Made by a program: the position numbers and the translations under genes. DNA of 64,000 nucleotides from Symbiodinium natans (lineage: Eukaryota > Sar > Dinophyceae > Suessiales > Symbiodiniaceae): the NCBI GenBank assembly GCA_905221605.1, contig CAJNDS010002232.1, positions 97,001 to 161,000 of the forward strand, read 5' to 3'. Shown here piece after piece: positions 41,096 to 52,535 of the stretch (positions are counted from its first letter, which is position 1; each line of letters starts with the position of its first letter). Below the pieces are notes generated by a model, which made no database searches, was not told where the DNA came from, and was given only the letters and a program-made list of their open reading frames with translations.

Positions 41096-41386
41096 CGGAT
41101 TTCTGGAGCGAAAACAAAACTTGCGATGAAACCTATTTACACACAAACAGCTTGAGAGAGACACAGACGAACGTATTGGTGTTCATGAGGTTGCTGCTCC
41201 ACGCTGCCTCACTGAAGCAAGAAACAAGTATACAGCAACTTTGTTCATAGAGCTGGCCGGGTCACCCTATCATGCACGATTGTTTGCACTTTGTTATAAT
41301 TACTTTCGGGAATTGTAACATAATTGCTTGCGCGGTGCCCTCTATGCTGTCATGATAGCCTCTACGCTCTCACTCAGTACGCCAGT
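41096..41386. other. Spacer between the two element genes
   Basis: About 290 bp of AT-richer sequence, including TTGTTATAATTACTTTCGGG. No telomere-type repeats and no convincing frame. It presumably holds the 3' end of the upstream gene and the 5' leader of the transposase. Confidence 0.4.
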
Positions 41387-41731
41387 CTAGTCCTCAGCAA
41401 CGTCCATCTCATCACTATCATCAGGACCCGAAAACGCTGGGTTCTCTGGGTACTGGGGCCATGGTGCGGTAGGTGAGTATCTTGTAGGCTTGGCGGGATG
41501 TGCTCGGAGATCTTGCGCATGGACAAGATGGAGACACGGGCTGGGCTTCTCATCATCGGACACTAGGTCAATGAGTTCGTACTGACAAGGCAATGGACTT
41601 GATGTCGTGGGCTCGCTCTTCACGTCCAACAAGCTTTCTGACTTCACATCCTTCTTTGGAGGAGTGTCCACAATTGTGGTTGGACCCAATGACAATGAAC
41701 GGGGAAACGCTCGTGGCTCCCATCGAATGAG
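41387..41731 (-). CDS. Terminal exon, acidic C-terminus of the companion gene
   Basis: On the minus strand it starts after a strong acceptor (CCATTTTCTTCTTGTTTCAG) and ends at TAG (41387-41389). The product is polar with Lys/Glu and Ser/Asp patches (KKDVKSESLLDVKSEP, IDLVSDDEKPSP) and ends DDSDEMDVAED, an acidic tail typical of chromatin or protein-binding regions. It may be the 3' exon of the P-loop gene upstream or a separate small gene. Confidence 0.4.
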   Translation of the reverse strand, partial: LIRWEPRAFPRSLSLGPTTIVDTPPKKDVKSESLLDVKSEPTTSSPLPCQYELIDLVSDDEKPSPCLHLVHAQDLRAHPAKPTRYSPTAPWPQYPENPAFSGPDDSDEMDVAED

Positions 41732-41883
41732 CTGAAACAAGAAGAAAATGGCCCCGTTTTGTTGAGACTATGTTGGCTTCGTGCAGGCTTCTATTTGGTG
41801 AGTTTTATTATAAAAAGAGGCAACACGTATCTATGTATAGGTATGGACATGTGTTTTATTAATATTTATTACTATCAGTATTA

Positions 41884-43610
41884 TTATTATTGTGCTTCCC
41901 TCGTGATAACACAGTTTAAAAAGTGATCCTGCTTCACAATGGCTGGTACGACAAGTTGAAGACGACGGGCATCAGGAGCATCACCGAAAAGCCCTTCCCC
42001 ACGAATTTCGTACGGCATCGCTCGCACGTGCATGCTGTTGTTGTCCATGACTGTGCATCCACGCTCGTGCCCGTGCAAGATGAGACTCATCAGGAGGACT
42101 GCTGCCCGTCAATACTGCATGTACTTTGGGCCACTGGACTCACGTACGAGAGGAGCTGGTTCATCCAAAGGAATTCGAGCGACCGAAACCTCTTGATCCG
42201 TAGCTGAGCGACAGAAAAAGTATGTTGACGTAATGATGAGAACGCAAGTTCGCTTGGGCCCGGCAAGGATCTCTGGGAGGCCTGTTCCCTTCATTCACAC
42301 TGGCTCGAGCATGGCGAGTAATTCCTTGTGTCTCATGGTGTCGCCTGATGACCTGGAGAGGGGTTCCTGCTGTCATCTCCACGTTGTTTGAGATGTAGAC
42401 GCGAAGCTGACCTTGAGGAAATTTCGCAGCGTCACATCTCTCCTTCGTAAGGACGGTGTTGCCAACATCACAGAAACCCTTGAGTTTTCGCATCGGTTGC
42501 TCAGGCAAAGTCCCGCCGTCAAACATGTCTGGGCCTTCCTACCCGCTTCACCCCTGCAAGAATCGAACTCTGAGAACTCGCGGTAGGCTGGCCTGTACTT
42601 GGACTTCAACCTCTCGACCCAGTACCTGGACGTGGCCATGGCGATGACTCTTGCAACTGGCGTCTTGTCGACATTGGGGACACCGTGCATCCCGACAGCC
42701 TTGTCATTAAACAGGGGGAAGATCTTCTCTAAGATGTTCAGCATGATAGGGTTCACATACGAGGGTGAGAGGGAAATCATGAACTGGCAAGGCGAGAACA
42801 CCGTCACACATGAGGTTCCGAAGTGCTTCTTTGATGAGACGTTCTGGCTACTGAGAAGTGGGACTGTCTTCCTGGCCCAGCTGTTTTTCATATCCACCTA
42901 AGTTGAGCGTTGCAGTGATGGGTTCGAGGACCTTCCCTATCAATGAGAGCGAAGCCTGCATCAATGTCCTCAGAGAGGCTGTGAAAGAAAGCATTCTTTG
43001 ACTCGGAAGCAACAGCCGAGGCTCCTGGCCGACCTGATAACCCCCCATTTTCTCAAACATGTAACGCAAGGCCTTCCGGAGATTTTTAGCGGACCCACCT
43101 CAACTCACACAAGGTTGGGTGCACCGAAGCAGAGCTCTCGCAAGTATGACGCCTTCACTTGCTGCTCTGTGATGAAATGTTTCACCAAGAAGAACTTGTT
43201 GGGGTTCCGGGGAGGGACGACTGCAAGTTGTAGCTCAACATTGATATCTGGAAGCTTCTTGAAGCCGAATGGTTCTGGTAGTAGATGGAGAGTGTTTGCG
43301 CGGAAACAATGGCTTACTTTTTCTTTGAGCTCATGTTCAAAATCAATTTCACCTACGACGTCGAAGGCGTGCTTGAGTTTCGAAGTCTTGGCTGTGAATG
43401 TCTCGATGGGGAGATGCGCTGGCGCCACAAGCCCAGCGGGTTCATCGACTTGAGAGCCACGGGCTGGGACGAAAGCTCTAGTAGGTCCAGGACTGGGGAC
43501 ACGGAGCTAGCAGGAAGAGACAGGCGCCGAGAGATCAAAGCGCCGACCCAATTCATGTGGCAAAGTCAAAGGTTAAAGCGAAGCGGTGCTTCAAGTGAGC
43601 CACCATAACA
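41884..43610 (-). pseudogene. P-loop/Rep-helicase-like gene, broken
   Basis: Minus-strand fragments in order: LVAPAHLPIETFTAKT and NPNKFFLVKHFITEQQVKAS (43105-43450); NLRKALRYMFEKMGGYQVGQ; KNAFFHSLSEDIDAGFALID; SWARKTVPLLSSQNVSSKKH and MLNILEKIFPLFNDKAVGMH with GVPNVDKTPVARVIA (Walker-A-like, glycine before Lys changed to Asp; 42660-42695). Then come LKGFCDVGNTVLTKER and PQGQLRVYISNNVEMT (121-aa frame, about 42370-42520), CVLIITSTYFFCRSATDQEV (42109-42294) and an exon to about 41884. At least five frame changes separate these pieces. By analogy with P-loop helicases it would be an ATPase assisting element replication or mobilisation. The exact family is not certain. Confidence 0.55.
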
Positions 43611-43720
43611 CAAAGTTACAGGAAGTTACACAAGTGTACCTACCGTGTATAGACAGACACGGCCAAAAGCTCGGAGGTCAGACCTACAAGTATTCGTCTG
43701 TTCTTGACAAAACGCCTCCT

Positions 43721-43935
43721 GTTTAGGGTTTCGGGTTTAGGGTTGAGGGTTTAGGGTTTAGGGTTTCAGGTTTAGGGTTTAGGCTTTAGGGTTTAGGCTT
43801 TAGGGTCTAGGGTTTAGGGTTAAGGTTTAGGGTTTAGGCTTTAGGGTTTAGGGTTTAGGGTCTAGGGTTTAGGGTTTAGGGTTGAGGCTTTAGGGTTTAG
43901 GGTTTCGGGTTTAGTTTAGGGTTTAGGGTGCGCCT
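43721..43935 (+). repeat. Degraded TTTAGGG array at the island edge
   Basis: Mixed TTTAGGG, TTTAGGCTTTAGGG and TTCGGG units begin abruptly after AACGCCTCCTG, marking the right limit of the repeat-poor island. Confidence 0.9.
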
Positions 43936-44680
43936 GGCAGTGTGGAGGCAACTTCCCCAAAAAGCATGTGCTGTGCGTCGCCTCCAAACTTCTCACAAAA
44001 ACAGCTGCCACACATCCACAGGAATAAACCGCGGATTCCCGTGCAGATGCTGAGAGGTTGGGGAGGGTTCCGTGGAGGGGAGGTTCGGGAGGGGTCATTG
44101 CCAAAGACTCCGCGGGGCGTCTAGGACGAGCAGATTTAGGCCTGCAGCTACCCGCCAAAGCACGCCGCCCCGCGAGCATAAAAACGAGCCCACGCCGAGG
44201 ACCCGAAAAATGCTCCAAAAAACCGTTTTGGGCAACCGCCCTGGGCCCCAAATTCGCCCGGGGACGCCGCGAAAATGTCAGGATTTTTTGACCAGCCCCC
44301 CCCCCCCTCCCCACACCCCCCCATGGCTCCGCCCCAGCCCTGACGGGGTATTAAACGAAAGCTCTCCAGGGGGAGCTTTCGTGACAATGTTTGGCTTCGG
44401 CTTCTTGAGAGATCGCAGAACTAAGGAGTTCGTAGCATCCAGAGCATCTTGCAAGGATATGTCTGCCCCGTTTCGGATCATCTCCCAAGGAGTGAGCGCA
44501 ACGAGAAGAGGGACGATAACCAACTGTTGAGACAAAAAGCTGCAGTGGAAGCACAATATCATACTGTTGAGTCGCAGAGGTTCTTTGCAGAGACGCCCCT
44601 GAGACTAACACTCCGACATCCAAATCCAGCACTCATATATTCAAATCCACCGTTCCTAGACAATGTGATATAAATGAAGC
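43936..44680. other. Repeat-poor unique region with an exon-like segment
   Basis: On the minus strand about 44342-44520 follows CTTTTTGTCTCAACAG and is open: LVIVPLLVALTPWEMIRNGA, DALDATNSLVLRSLKKPKPN. It may be a decayed exon. A hairpin CGAAAGCT...AGCTTTCG lies at 44356-44381. Poly-C is at about 44297-44312. 43940-44280 is open on both strands (GC-rich) without a recognisable family. Confidence 0.3.
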
Positions 44681-44699
44681 CTAACACAGTCAGAATTTC

Positions 44700-45235
44700 A
44701 AGAGTTTTAGGGAAAACTCGAGCCGGCTCGAACTTTCCGAAAACTCTCGGGGCGGCACCAGGTCACCAAAACTCGAGCAGGCTCGAACTTTCAAAAACAA
44801 CTAAATTGTGTCATCATGAGGCTTGGGTGCTCCACAACAATGGTTTCATCTCAAAATTCGAGCCGGCTCGAATTTTCCGAAAATTCTTGAAGCACCAGGT
44901 CGCGAAAACTCGAGCAGGCTCGAATTTTCCAAAAAGCAACCTAAATTTTGTCATCTATGAGGCCTTGGGTCACACAGCCATGGTTTCAGCATTTCTTTTT
45001 GAAAGTTCGAGTCGGCCCGAATCTTCCTAAAATTCTTGAAGCTCCAGGTCCCGGAAACTCGAGCAGGCTCGAATTTTTCAAAAACAACACCTAAATTTCA
45101 GGATCTACTGGGCTGCTATGTTCATAAATCCTGAAAGATATTTGTATTTCTTAAATTCGAGCCTGCTCGAGTTTTTCGGCGACCTGCTGTGTCAATTTGT
45201 TTTAGAAAATTCGAGCCGGATCGAGTGTTTTAGAA
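44700..45235. repeat. Palindrome-bearing satellite, ~140-149-bp units
   Basis: Three tandem units each carry two palindromes, TCGAGCCGGCTCGA and TCGAGCAGGCTCGA, 52-54 bp apart. The first palindromes start at 44718, 44858 and 45007; the second at 44772, 44910 and 45059. The copy at 44853-44876 is a perfect 24-bp palindrome (arm AAAATTCGAGCC). Further copies at about 45154-45172 and 45208-45222 are in reverse order relative to their flanks (CGGCGACCTG follows instead of CAGGTCGCG preceding), so the array ends with an inverted unit. No protein coding is inferred. Confidence 0.85.
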
Positions 45236-45440
45236 TACAAGTTTTTTGGGGTGATTTTATACCTTGTTGATTGAAACGACCTTCATGACTTGAAATCATA
45301 TAGTTTTTTTTTATCGGCACTGTTGGTGTTTTTATCCCTAGCTCATAGCCCCCTCTCCTCCCGCTCCTCCCAAGATCCATCTGTTTCCAAGCAGACACGT
45401 GGATCATGATGGGGGGGGGAGCTATATGGCCATATTACAT

Positions 45441-45471
<31 letters not shown>

Positions 45472-45483
45472 GTATATTTCTTA

Positions 45484-45522
<39 letters not shown>

Positions 45523-46440
45523 CATATGTATACTTAAAGAACATAGTTTTAATCGCGGGGGGTGCCCGTACAAACCCCAAACCAAAACCCATCATGTGCA
45601 TCCTAAACACTGAAGCCCAAACCCTAAACCCTGAACCCTAAACCTAAACCCTAAACGCTAACCCTAAACCCGAACCCTAAACCCTAACCCTAAACCCCCT
45701 AAACCCTAAACCCCCCTAAACCCTAAACCCTAAACCCTAAACATCTAACCTAATTACCCAGACCATGCAACCAAAAGCAAGGCAGCTAGACTCGGTCATG
45801 CTTCAGGTCACCGGACGTTCTCTCTGCTGCAGGTCCACCCTGTAACTCTCAGCTTGTGTTGCTCGTCCGACACGGGTTCTGCTGCTGAAAAAAACTTACA
45901 ACCTGAGCCCTACCGTTAATACCCCAAACCGAAAACCCCAAACGCTAAACCTGGTAGTTATAAAGCCTGATACGCCCCAAGACCCATGCCCCAAGCCCCA
46001 GGGCCCCCCATGGGCCCCCGGCCCCCTGGACTTTTGGGCCCCTGCCCCGGCCCCCTCCCTGCGCCCTGGGCCGCGTTGGTTTCTGCATGCAGACCCTTCC
46101 TCTGTGGCCCCTCTGCCGGGCCCCTGGGCTGCCCAGACTGACCCTGGCCTGGGCCCGTGGTCCTTCTCCCTCTGTGGAGGCTTGTTTTTTGTGAAAAGCC
46201 GTGACGGAATGAAGAAGTTTTATGTAAAGAAAGCAGTTGGCTTGAGTTTAGGCCTAAACCCTAAAAGGAATAGGTTTGGGTGGATTTGCCGCCTTGGACG
46301 GCGTGGGGTGGGAGAAAAGTGTTAGATGGCCTTCCACAATCGGGCCAAAGCTGCTCTTCGCACCTCACGACGCTTTCGAGCTTGTTCCAAAACCTAACCT
46401 TCACAGCATCTACGCCCTATCACAGCAAACCCTAAACCCT
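45236..46440. other. Unique spacers, TA microsatellite, C-rich block
   Basis: 45440-45530 holds two TA microsatellites with ACATATGTATA. 45610-45745 is a degraded C-rich array. 45750-45900 is a unique spacer. 45980-46100 is a CCCC/GGCCCC-rich block. 46104-46325 is open on the plus strand but low in coding character. Confidence 0.4.
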
Positions 46441-47621
46441 AAACCCTAAACCCTAAACCCTAAACCCTAGGGTTCCAGGGTTCCCCTAAACCCTAAACCT
46501 CTAGGCTTCGGGTGCCAATGGTCACACTTACCCCCAGATCGCATGAAGCCTGCAAGGCCCTGCATCAGAAACCTTTAGGGTTTAGGGTTTAGGGTTTAGG
46601 ATTTAGGATTTAGGGTTTAGGGTTTAGGGTTTAGGGTTTAGGGTTAGGGTTCAGGGTGTAGAGTTCAGGGTGTAGGGCTCAATCATCATCATCAAAACCC
46701 TCAACCTAAACAGCATAATTACACCCCAAACCCAAAAAACCCTAAACAGCATAGACCCTAAACCTGAGGCCTATCAACCCTAACAAACATCAGAAGCACA
46801 AAGCACTAAACCCCGAGTTTCACAGTCCAAGCCTTATGCTTTTAGGGTTTAGAGGGCTCGAAGGGTGAAAAGGGATTAAAAGGGCCTTTAGGGTTTAGGA
46901 TTGAGGGTTTAGGGTTTAGGTTAAAGGGTTTTTGAGGGTTTAAAGGGCTTGAAGGGTGTTAAGGGTTCACGGTTCGGGTTCTCTTCACTTCCTCTTGGAC
47001 TCTGCGCCTCATTGTAGCTTCGTTGTGTGCCCATGCCGATGGCAAGCGGGGCCTCGGCTCAAAACACGAAGACATACCCAAAACAACAACAACCGAAGAC
47101 AAACCCTAAACCCTAAACCCTAAACCCTAAACCCTAAACCCTGAACCCTAAACCCTAAACCCTAAACCCTGAGCCTTAACACATGGCTTACTGCCGAAGT
47201 GTCAAAGCTCTGAACTATGGGGTTGAACCGACTGGCCAACACCAGTTCAGGGTTTTGGGGGCTCGAGCTTGGCTTTTCGGGGCTCTTTCGGTTTTAGGCC
47301 TAAGCCCTAAACCCTAAGCCCTAAGCCCTAAGCCCGAAGCCCTAAGCCCTAAACCCTAAACCCTGGGTTTCGGGGTTGAGAGGGCTTCAGGGCTTCAAGG
47401 GTTTCTAAAGGCCGGGCCGAGTGCTTTTGGGCATCTAGAATTTTCTGAGCTTGAGGACTCCAAGACCTGCCGGGATTGCAGGGTTTAGGGTTTAGGGTTT
47501 AGGGTTTAGGGTTTAGGGTCTAGGGTTCAGGGTTCAGGGTTTTCGGGTCCAGGGCTCAGGCTCCGTCATCGTGCTCCCGATGGTGGCTACAGAGAGCCCG
47601 GTTCCGAATCTTCAACAATTC

Positions 47622-47746
47622 TCCGGCTACCCAGAGGCTCCAATACCCCTTGAAATAAGGGAAATTCCTTATAAACCATGTAAGGAACCTTTGTACATTT
47701 TAAGGAACATTCCTTAATCAAGGGGTATAGGAGTCTCTGGGTACCT
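47622..47746. mobile_element. Small inverted-repeat element
   Basis: GGCTACCCAGAGGCTCCAAT ACCCCTTG on the left pairs with CAAGGGGTATAGGAGTCTCT GGGTACC on the right, with an inner AAGGAAATTCCTT/AAGGAACATTCCTTA pair. It would fold into a long hairpin. Confidence 0.65.
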
Positions 47747-48918
47747 ATCAAGGAGGTAAGCGTTTCTGCGGAAGACCTACTTGGTGGCTTTACGAAAAAA
47801 AGAGAGAGTCCTAATAGATAACCCCCCCGCCCAAAAAAATAGTAGGATTCCCTCATAAGCAGCACAATAAGGTACCCCTAGTTTCGCAAGCCGCCACTTA
47901 AAGTGGACCCCAAACCCTAAACCCTAAACCTTCTGGCACAGATACTTCTGTTGGGTTACTATAAGGCCATGCATACGCCGTTCTTTAGTTGTCTAAGCCC
48001 TGGAGCCATCCACCCCACATAAAACCCTTAGGGTTTAGGGTTTAGGGTTTAGGGTTTAGGGTTTAGGGTTTAGGGTTTAGGGTTTAGGGTTAGGGTTTAG
48101 GGTTTAGGGTTTAGGGTTTGAATCCTAAACCATCAACCCTCAAGTAGGTCAACGGTGTTCATTCTGTGGCATTGTTTTTCTGTACTTGTGGTTGTGAGGA
48201 GGGAAGGCAAAAGAGCTGAGGCAAGTTTCACTTGTTGTCGTCCCATATCTGTTCGCTGGAGAGTAAATCTAGACCCAACAGTAACATAGGAATGACAAGG
48301 GTGCCGGCTTTGGTTGAAAAGGGGATTTCTGCATCAATGAACACTCGTTTTGCACCAACACCCCCTGGTTCGTAGTAGAGAATGAGGGAATTAGATCTTT
48401 TAGGTATCGGGTTTAGGGTTTAGGGGTAAACACCACACTTCTTCGTAGGGAATGAGGGAAGAGGACCATTCAAAAGCGCCAAACACCCCCAACACCCAAA
48501 TTTTTTATGCCCTCCATCCCTAACCCTTACACCCTACGCCTTGCGATAGTCCCCCCCTTATACTACCGGTCCTTACTAGGGATTCTAGTAGGGGGGATAC
48601 GATAATCCCTGTGGCTGTTACGTTAAGAGGGAACGGCCCAACCTACACCCGAACAAAAACTCATCAAGTTGCTTAAACCCCACTGAGGTCGAAGCCTCGT
48701 TATAGCCACTGCGCTGCGTACCCATGCCGATGGCTAAGGGGGCCTGCCCAAGAATTGCACAGAAGAATTAGGGTTTAGGGCTTAGGGCTTTAGGGAGTTT
48801 AGGGAGTGTAGGGAGTTTAGGAAGTTTAAGGAGTTTAGGGATTTGCGTTTAGGGAGTTTAGGGTTTAGGGTGGGCGTCTTCGACCACGTACAAGCCGAAA
48901 AGAATCCTAGCCTCAGTC

Positions 48919-49060
48919 TCAACAATGGTTTAGGGTGTAGAGTTTAGGATTTAGGGTTCAGGGTTTAGGGTTTAGTTTAGGGTTCAGGGCTTAGGATTTA
49001 GGGTTCAGGGTTTAGGGTTTAGGATTTAGGGTTCAGGGTTTAGGGTTTAGTTTAGGGTCC
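48919..49060 (+). repeat. Higher-order repeat of variant heptamers
   Basis: The block ATTTAGGGTTCAGGGTTTAG GGTTTAG occurs three times with small changes. Confidence 0.85.
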
Positions 49061-49337
49061 CCGCCCTCAAGCCTCATGACCGCCTTCGGGGCAACAACTC
49101 AAGCGCTTGCTTGTCAACAGGTTCTATCACACCACTTGCTTGCGGTTTAGGGGGTTTAGGGTTTAGGGTTTAGGGCTCAGGGTTTAGGATTTAGGGTTTA
49201 GGGTTAGGGTTTAGGGTTTAGGGTTTTACGGACATCATATGGGGAGCCTCTACCTTGTGGGCCTTTGTTGGGTGCCCTAACAATAAGGTACCGTAACCCT
49301 AACCCTAAACCCCTAACCCTAGACCCTAGACCCTAGA

Positions 49338-49455
49338 CCCTAAACCCCTAAACCCCTAAACCCCTAAACCCCTAAACCCCCAAACCCCTAAACCCCTAAA
49401 CCCCTAAACCCCGAAACCCCTAAGCCCCTAAACCCCTAAACCCCTAAACCCTAAA
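49338..49455 (-). repeat. CCCCTAAA octamer array
   Basis: About 14 units of CCCCTAAA, the complement of the TTTAGGGG block at 37580-37730. Confidence 0.95.
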
Positions 49456-52389
49456 CCACCAAACCCAGAAACCCGAACCCTCATATGGCAGCTGGCGGCT
49501 TCGAGGATGAGTTCTTGGGTGCGTTGTCCATGTCGGGGAACGGTTGGTTGAGAGTGCTACAAGGCATAAAGGTCGGGCCTTCAAAAGGACCTCTTATATA
49601 GGGACTTGGGGGCCCAAGTATGTAAGAATGAGGCACATGAGGGTAACCCTACACCCTAAACCCCTAAACCCGTAAACCCTGTAGGCCATGTGTGTGGTGG
49701 GCTTCTGCTTAGGGCTTATAGGGTGCAAGGCTCGGAAATCACAACAAGGCGCCTTCTTCTGATCATGCAGTGTATGGCTCTTCTTTCAAGTCGCTCTAAG
49801 CGCAGGCAGCCTTGGTGCCTGTCCCTTTCTTCTTCCCTGTGTCATCCATAGAGCGCACCACAGCTTGGGAAGGCTCATTTTTCCAAGCGGAACGATCAAG
49901 CTTCCTGCCATGCAAGCACATCCCTAAACCCTAAACCCTAAACCCTAAAACCTAAAACCCTAAACCCTAAACATTATGCAGCAAGCACATGCACACATGC
50001 CCTGCTGTGCACGAAAGGCCTCTTCGACTTAAAATCCACGGATCTGTGGAGACGAGGTACACGCATTTTAGGGTGGGTGCTCCGTACTCCCCCAGCCACG
50101 TGATGCCGAGGAGTGGTATTGTAGGCATGAGATCTGTTGCTGTTAAGGGTTTAGGGTTTAGGGTTTAGGGTTTAGGGTTTAGGGCTTAGGGCTTAGGGTT
50201 TAGGGTTTAGGGTTTAGGGTTTAGGGTTGAAACCCCTCCTATACCCGAAGCCCTCCGGCCTGAAGCCCGCTTCGGGTGCCGATCGTCGTCGCCGGCATCG
50301 CGTACGTGCACGCCTTGGGAGGGGCTTTGGCTTAGGGTTTCTTGGGGAACCCTAGACCCTAAACCCTAAACCCTAATCCCTAAACCCTAAACCCTAACTT
50401 TGGGGTTAGCCCTGAGTCCTAAACCCTCTGTGCTCATAGGTTCTGTAGTGTCCAGGGCTCAAAAATCTGTGAGCCCCAAGGCATGGAGCCAAACAAGCCG
50501 GTGCTTTGATGTGTTTAGGTTTAGGGTTTAGGGTTTAGGGTTTTAGGGTTTAGGGTTTAGGGTTTAGGGTTTAGGGTTTAGGGTTTTAGGGTTTAGGGTT
50601 TTTGGGGTTTTAGGGTTTTAGGCAGGATTTAGCGCTTAGGGTTTAGGGTTGCGCCCCATCCCTGCGACCCGAGCTGAGGCCACGGCTGCACCTGCTCTTT
50701 GCGGCGCATCATTTCGGGAGAACACCTTGTCAGAACGGTTTAGGGTTTGGGGCTTAGATTTAGGCTTTAGGGTTTAGGGTTTAGGGTTTGGGGTTTGGGG
50801 TTTGGGGTTTGGGGTTTGGGGTTCAGGGTTTGGGGTTTAAGGGTTCGGAACTTAGGCCTTTACAGGCTCGGGCCCAGGGTGCTTCTGGCCACAGAGGCAG
50901 CTGAACGGGAATATGCCTCAGGGTTCAGGGTTTTGGGCTGAGGGTTCAGGCTATAGCCCAGTGCATGATAAGGTCGGAAAAAAGATGGTGGAGCCCAATA
51001 CGTTGGCGACGTGCTAAATGAAGTAAATCAACTACAAACGCAAGGACCGCTGAATCACAGAACCCGCCAAACCCCAAACCCGGAACCGCACACCCCAAAC
51101 ACTAAACCCTAAACCCTAAACGCTGAACCCTAAACCCCAAACCCCAAACCCTAAACCCTATATTGCCTAGAAATCAGGAACCATCCCCCCCCCCCCCCCA
51201 AACCCCTAAACCCTAAACCCTAAACCCCCAAACCCGAAACCCCCAACCCCCAAACCCTTAACCCTGAACCCTAAACGCCAAGCCCTAAACCCTAAACGTC
51301 CCAGCCCTAAACCCCGAAACCCTTAAACCCCAAAAAACCCTAAACCCCTAAAACCCTAAACCCTAAACCCTAAACCCTGAACCCTAAACCCTAAACCCTC
51401 GGCTGGCTCACCTCGCCCGAGCTCGTCGGAAGCGTCTTCGAGGACTGTCTGGATGATGGCGCCTGTCCGTGAACCCAGGCGTAGGGTTTAGGGTTTAGGG
51501 TTTAGGGTTTAGGGTTTAGGGTTTAGGGTTTAGGGTTTAGGGTTTAGGGTTTAGGGTTTAGGGTTTCGGGTTTAGGAAACCACGACTCAAAAGCCCTGCA
51601 AGGCTTTACACCCCCAAATCTTGGAGACTTCCACCTCTAACATGATGGGAAATAACAACCTGAAAACCTTCAAAAGCCCCAAAAAAGCCCTCAAGACCTT
51701 AATCGTGATGCCTTGAAGTTTATCCCTAAACCCAAAACCCCCAAACCCTAAACCCTAAACCCTAAACCCTAAACCCTACACCGTAAACCCTAAACCCTAC
51801 AGTCAGAGATCCCCAGATCCGATGTCCATGCCGAGGGGGTGAAGGCTTAGGTTCGGTGTGAACATGGGGGGGAGTAAAACGTGACAGGGCATCCTACGTC
51901 CTATGATATACGTCTATGGTCCCAATGCGAGTGGGCTTTCTGAGCGTGGAGCCCTAGATGAACCCTCTGGCCCTAAACCCCGTAAAGCCCTGTAGGGCCT
52001 ACAAGCAGAAGCCTGCAAACACACAACCCTAAACCCTAAACCCTAAACCTTAAACCCTAAAACCTAACCCAAAACCCTAAAACCCTAAACCCTAAACTTA
52101 ACCCCAAAACCTAAACCCTAAACCCTTGAGGTGGGTGAGGGTGCAGTTCTCAGATTTTGCATGGCGAAGTCTCCCATAAAGAATGGTGCCACACCTTATT
52201 AAGCCCATCTCAAAGCCTCCCCTAAACCCTAAACCCTAAACCCTAAACCCCAAACCCTAAACCCTAAACCCTAACCTGCTAATTAGAGTTCAAAGCTGCA
52301 ACGCGCCGAAGTTTACCAGAACCCCGCGAGTTTCTAACGGAAAAAACCAGGCACAATTCTGCGAAACTTTTGCAGGCACCCACAGCCCA
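49456..52389. other. Mosaic without an assigned gene
   Basis: Arrays lie at 50147-50226, 50520-50600, 50770-50830 (TTTGGGG) and 51481-51565. Spacers at 49490-49640, 49690-49920, 49975-50130, 51000-51060 and 51790-52010 are open in one or more frames but none is recognised. Poly-C lies at about 51185-51200. Confidence 0.4.
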
Positions 52390-52535
52390 AGGGTTTAGGG
52401 TTTAGGGTTTAGGGTTTAGGGTTAGGGTTTAGGGTTTAGGGTTTAGGGTTTAGGGTTTAGGGTTTAGGGTTTAGGGTTTAAGGTTTAGGGTTTAGGGTTT
52501 AGGGTTTAGGGTTGAGGGTTTAGGGTTTAGGGTGC
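52390..52535 (+). repeat. TTTAGGG array
   Basis: About 20 units with few variants. Confidence 0.95.

Larger units (their letters stand above)
39446..43720 (-). mobile_element. Decayed two-gene transposable element (minus strand)
   Basis: This 4.2-kb island lacks TTTAGGG arrays entirely, unlike its surroundings. It carries a P-loop/helicase-like gene remnant (about 41387-43610) followed in the same direction by an ISXO2/IS1595-like transposase remnant (39800-41095). Both are interrupted by several frameshifts and contain pyrimidine-tract introns. I could not find terminal inverted repeats at about 39.45-39.8 or 43.6-43.7 kb by eye, so the element ends are undefined. The two-gene grouping as a single element is inference. 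Confidence 0.5.
46441..49240. other. Mosaic without an assigned gene
   Basis: 46470-46500 has C and G arrays meeting at CCCTAGGGTTCCAGGGTT. Arrays lie at 47103-47170 and 48030-48120. 47620-47740 is an inverted-repeat element (GGCTACCCAGAGGCTCC...AATACCCCTTG / CAAGGGGTATAGGAGTCTCTGGGTACC). 47830-47895 is a family F element. 48540-48610 is a palindrome (CCCCTTATACTACCGG ... TAGTAGGGGGGATACG). 48170-48470 is unique without a gene. Confidence 0.4.

Noticed and set aside
41923-43608. Plus-strand ORFs of 94-151 aa in the transposon island
   Set aside because: They overlap minus-strand segments that match each other across frames as one broken protein; the plus frames show no recognisable motifs.
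44072-44530. 152-aa plus-strand ORF
   Set aside because: GC-rich stop-poor region open on both strands, with poly-C in the middle; no motif or clear start context.
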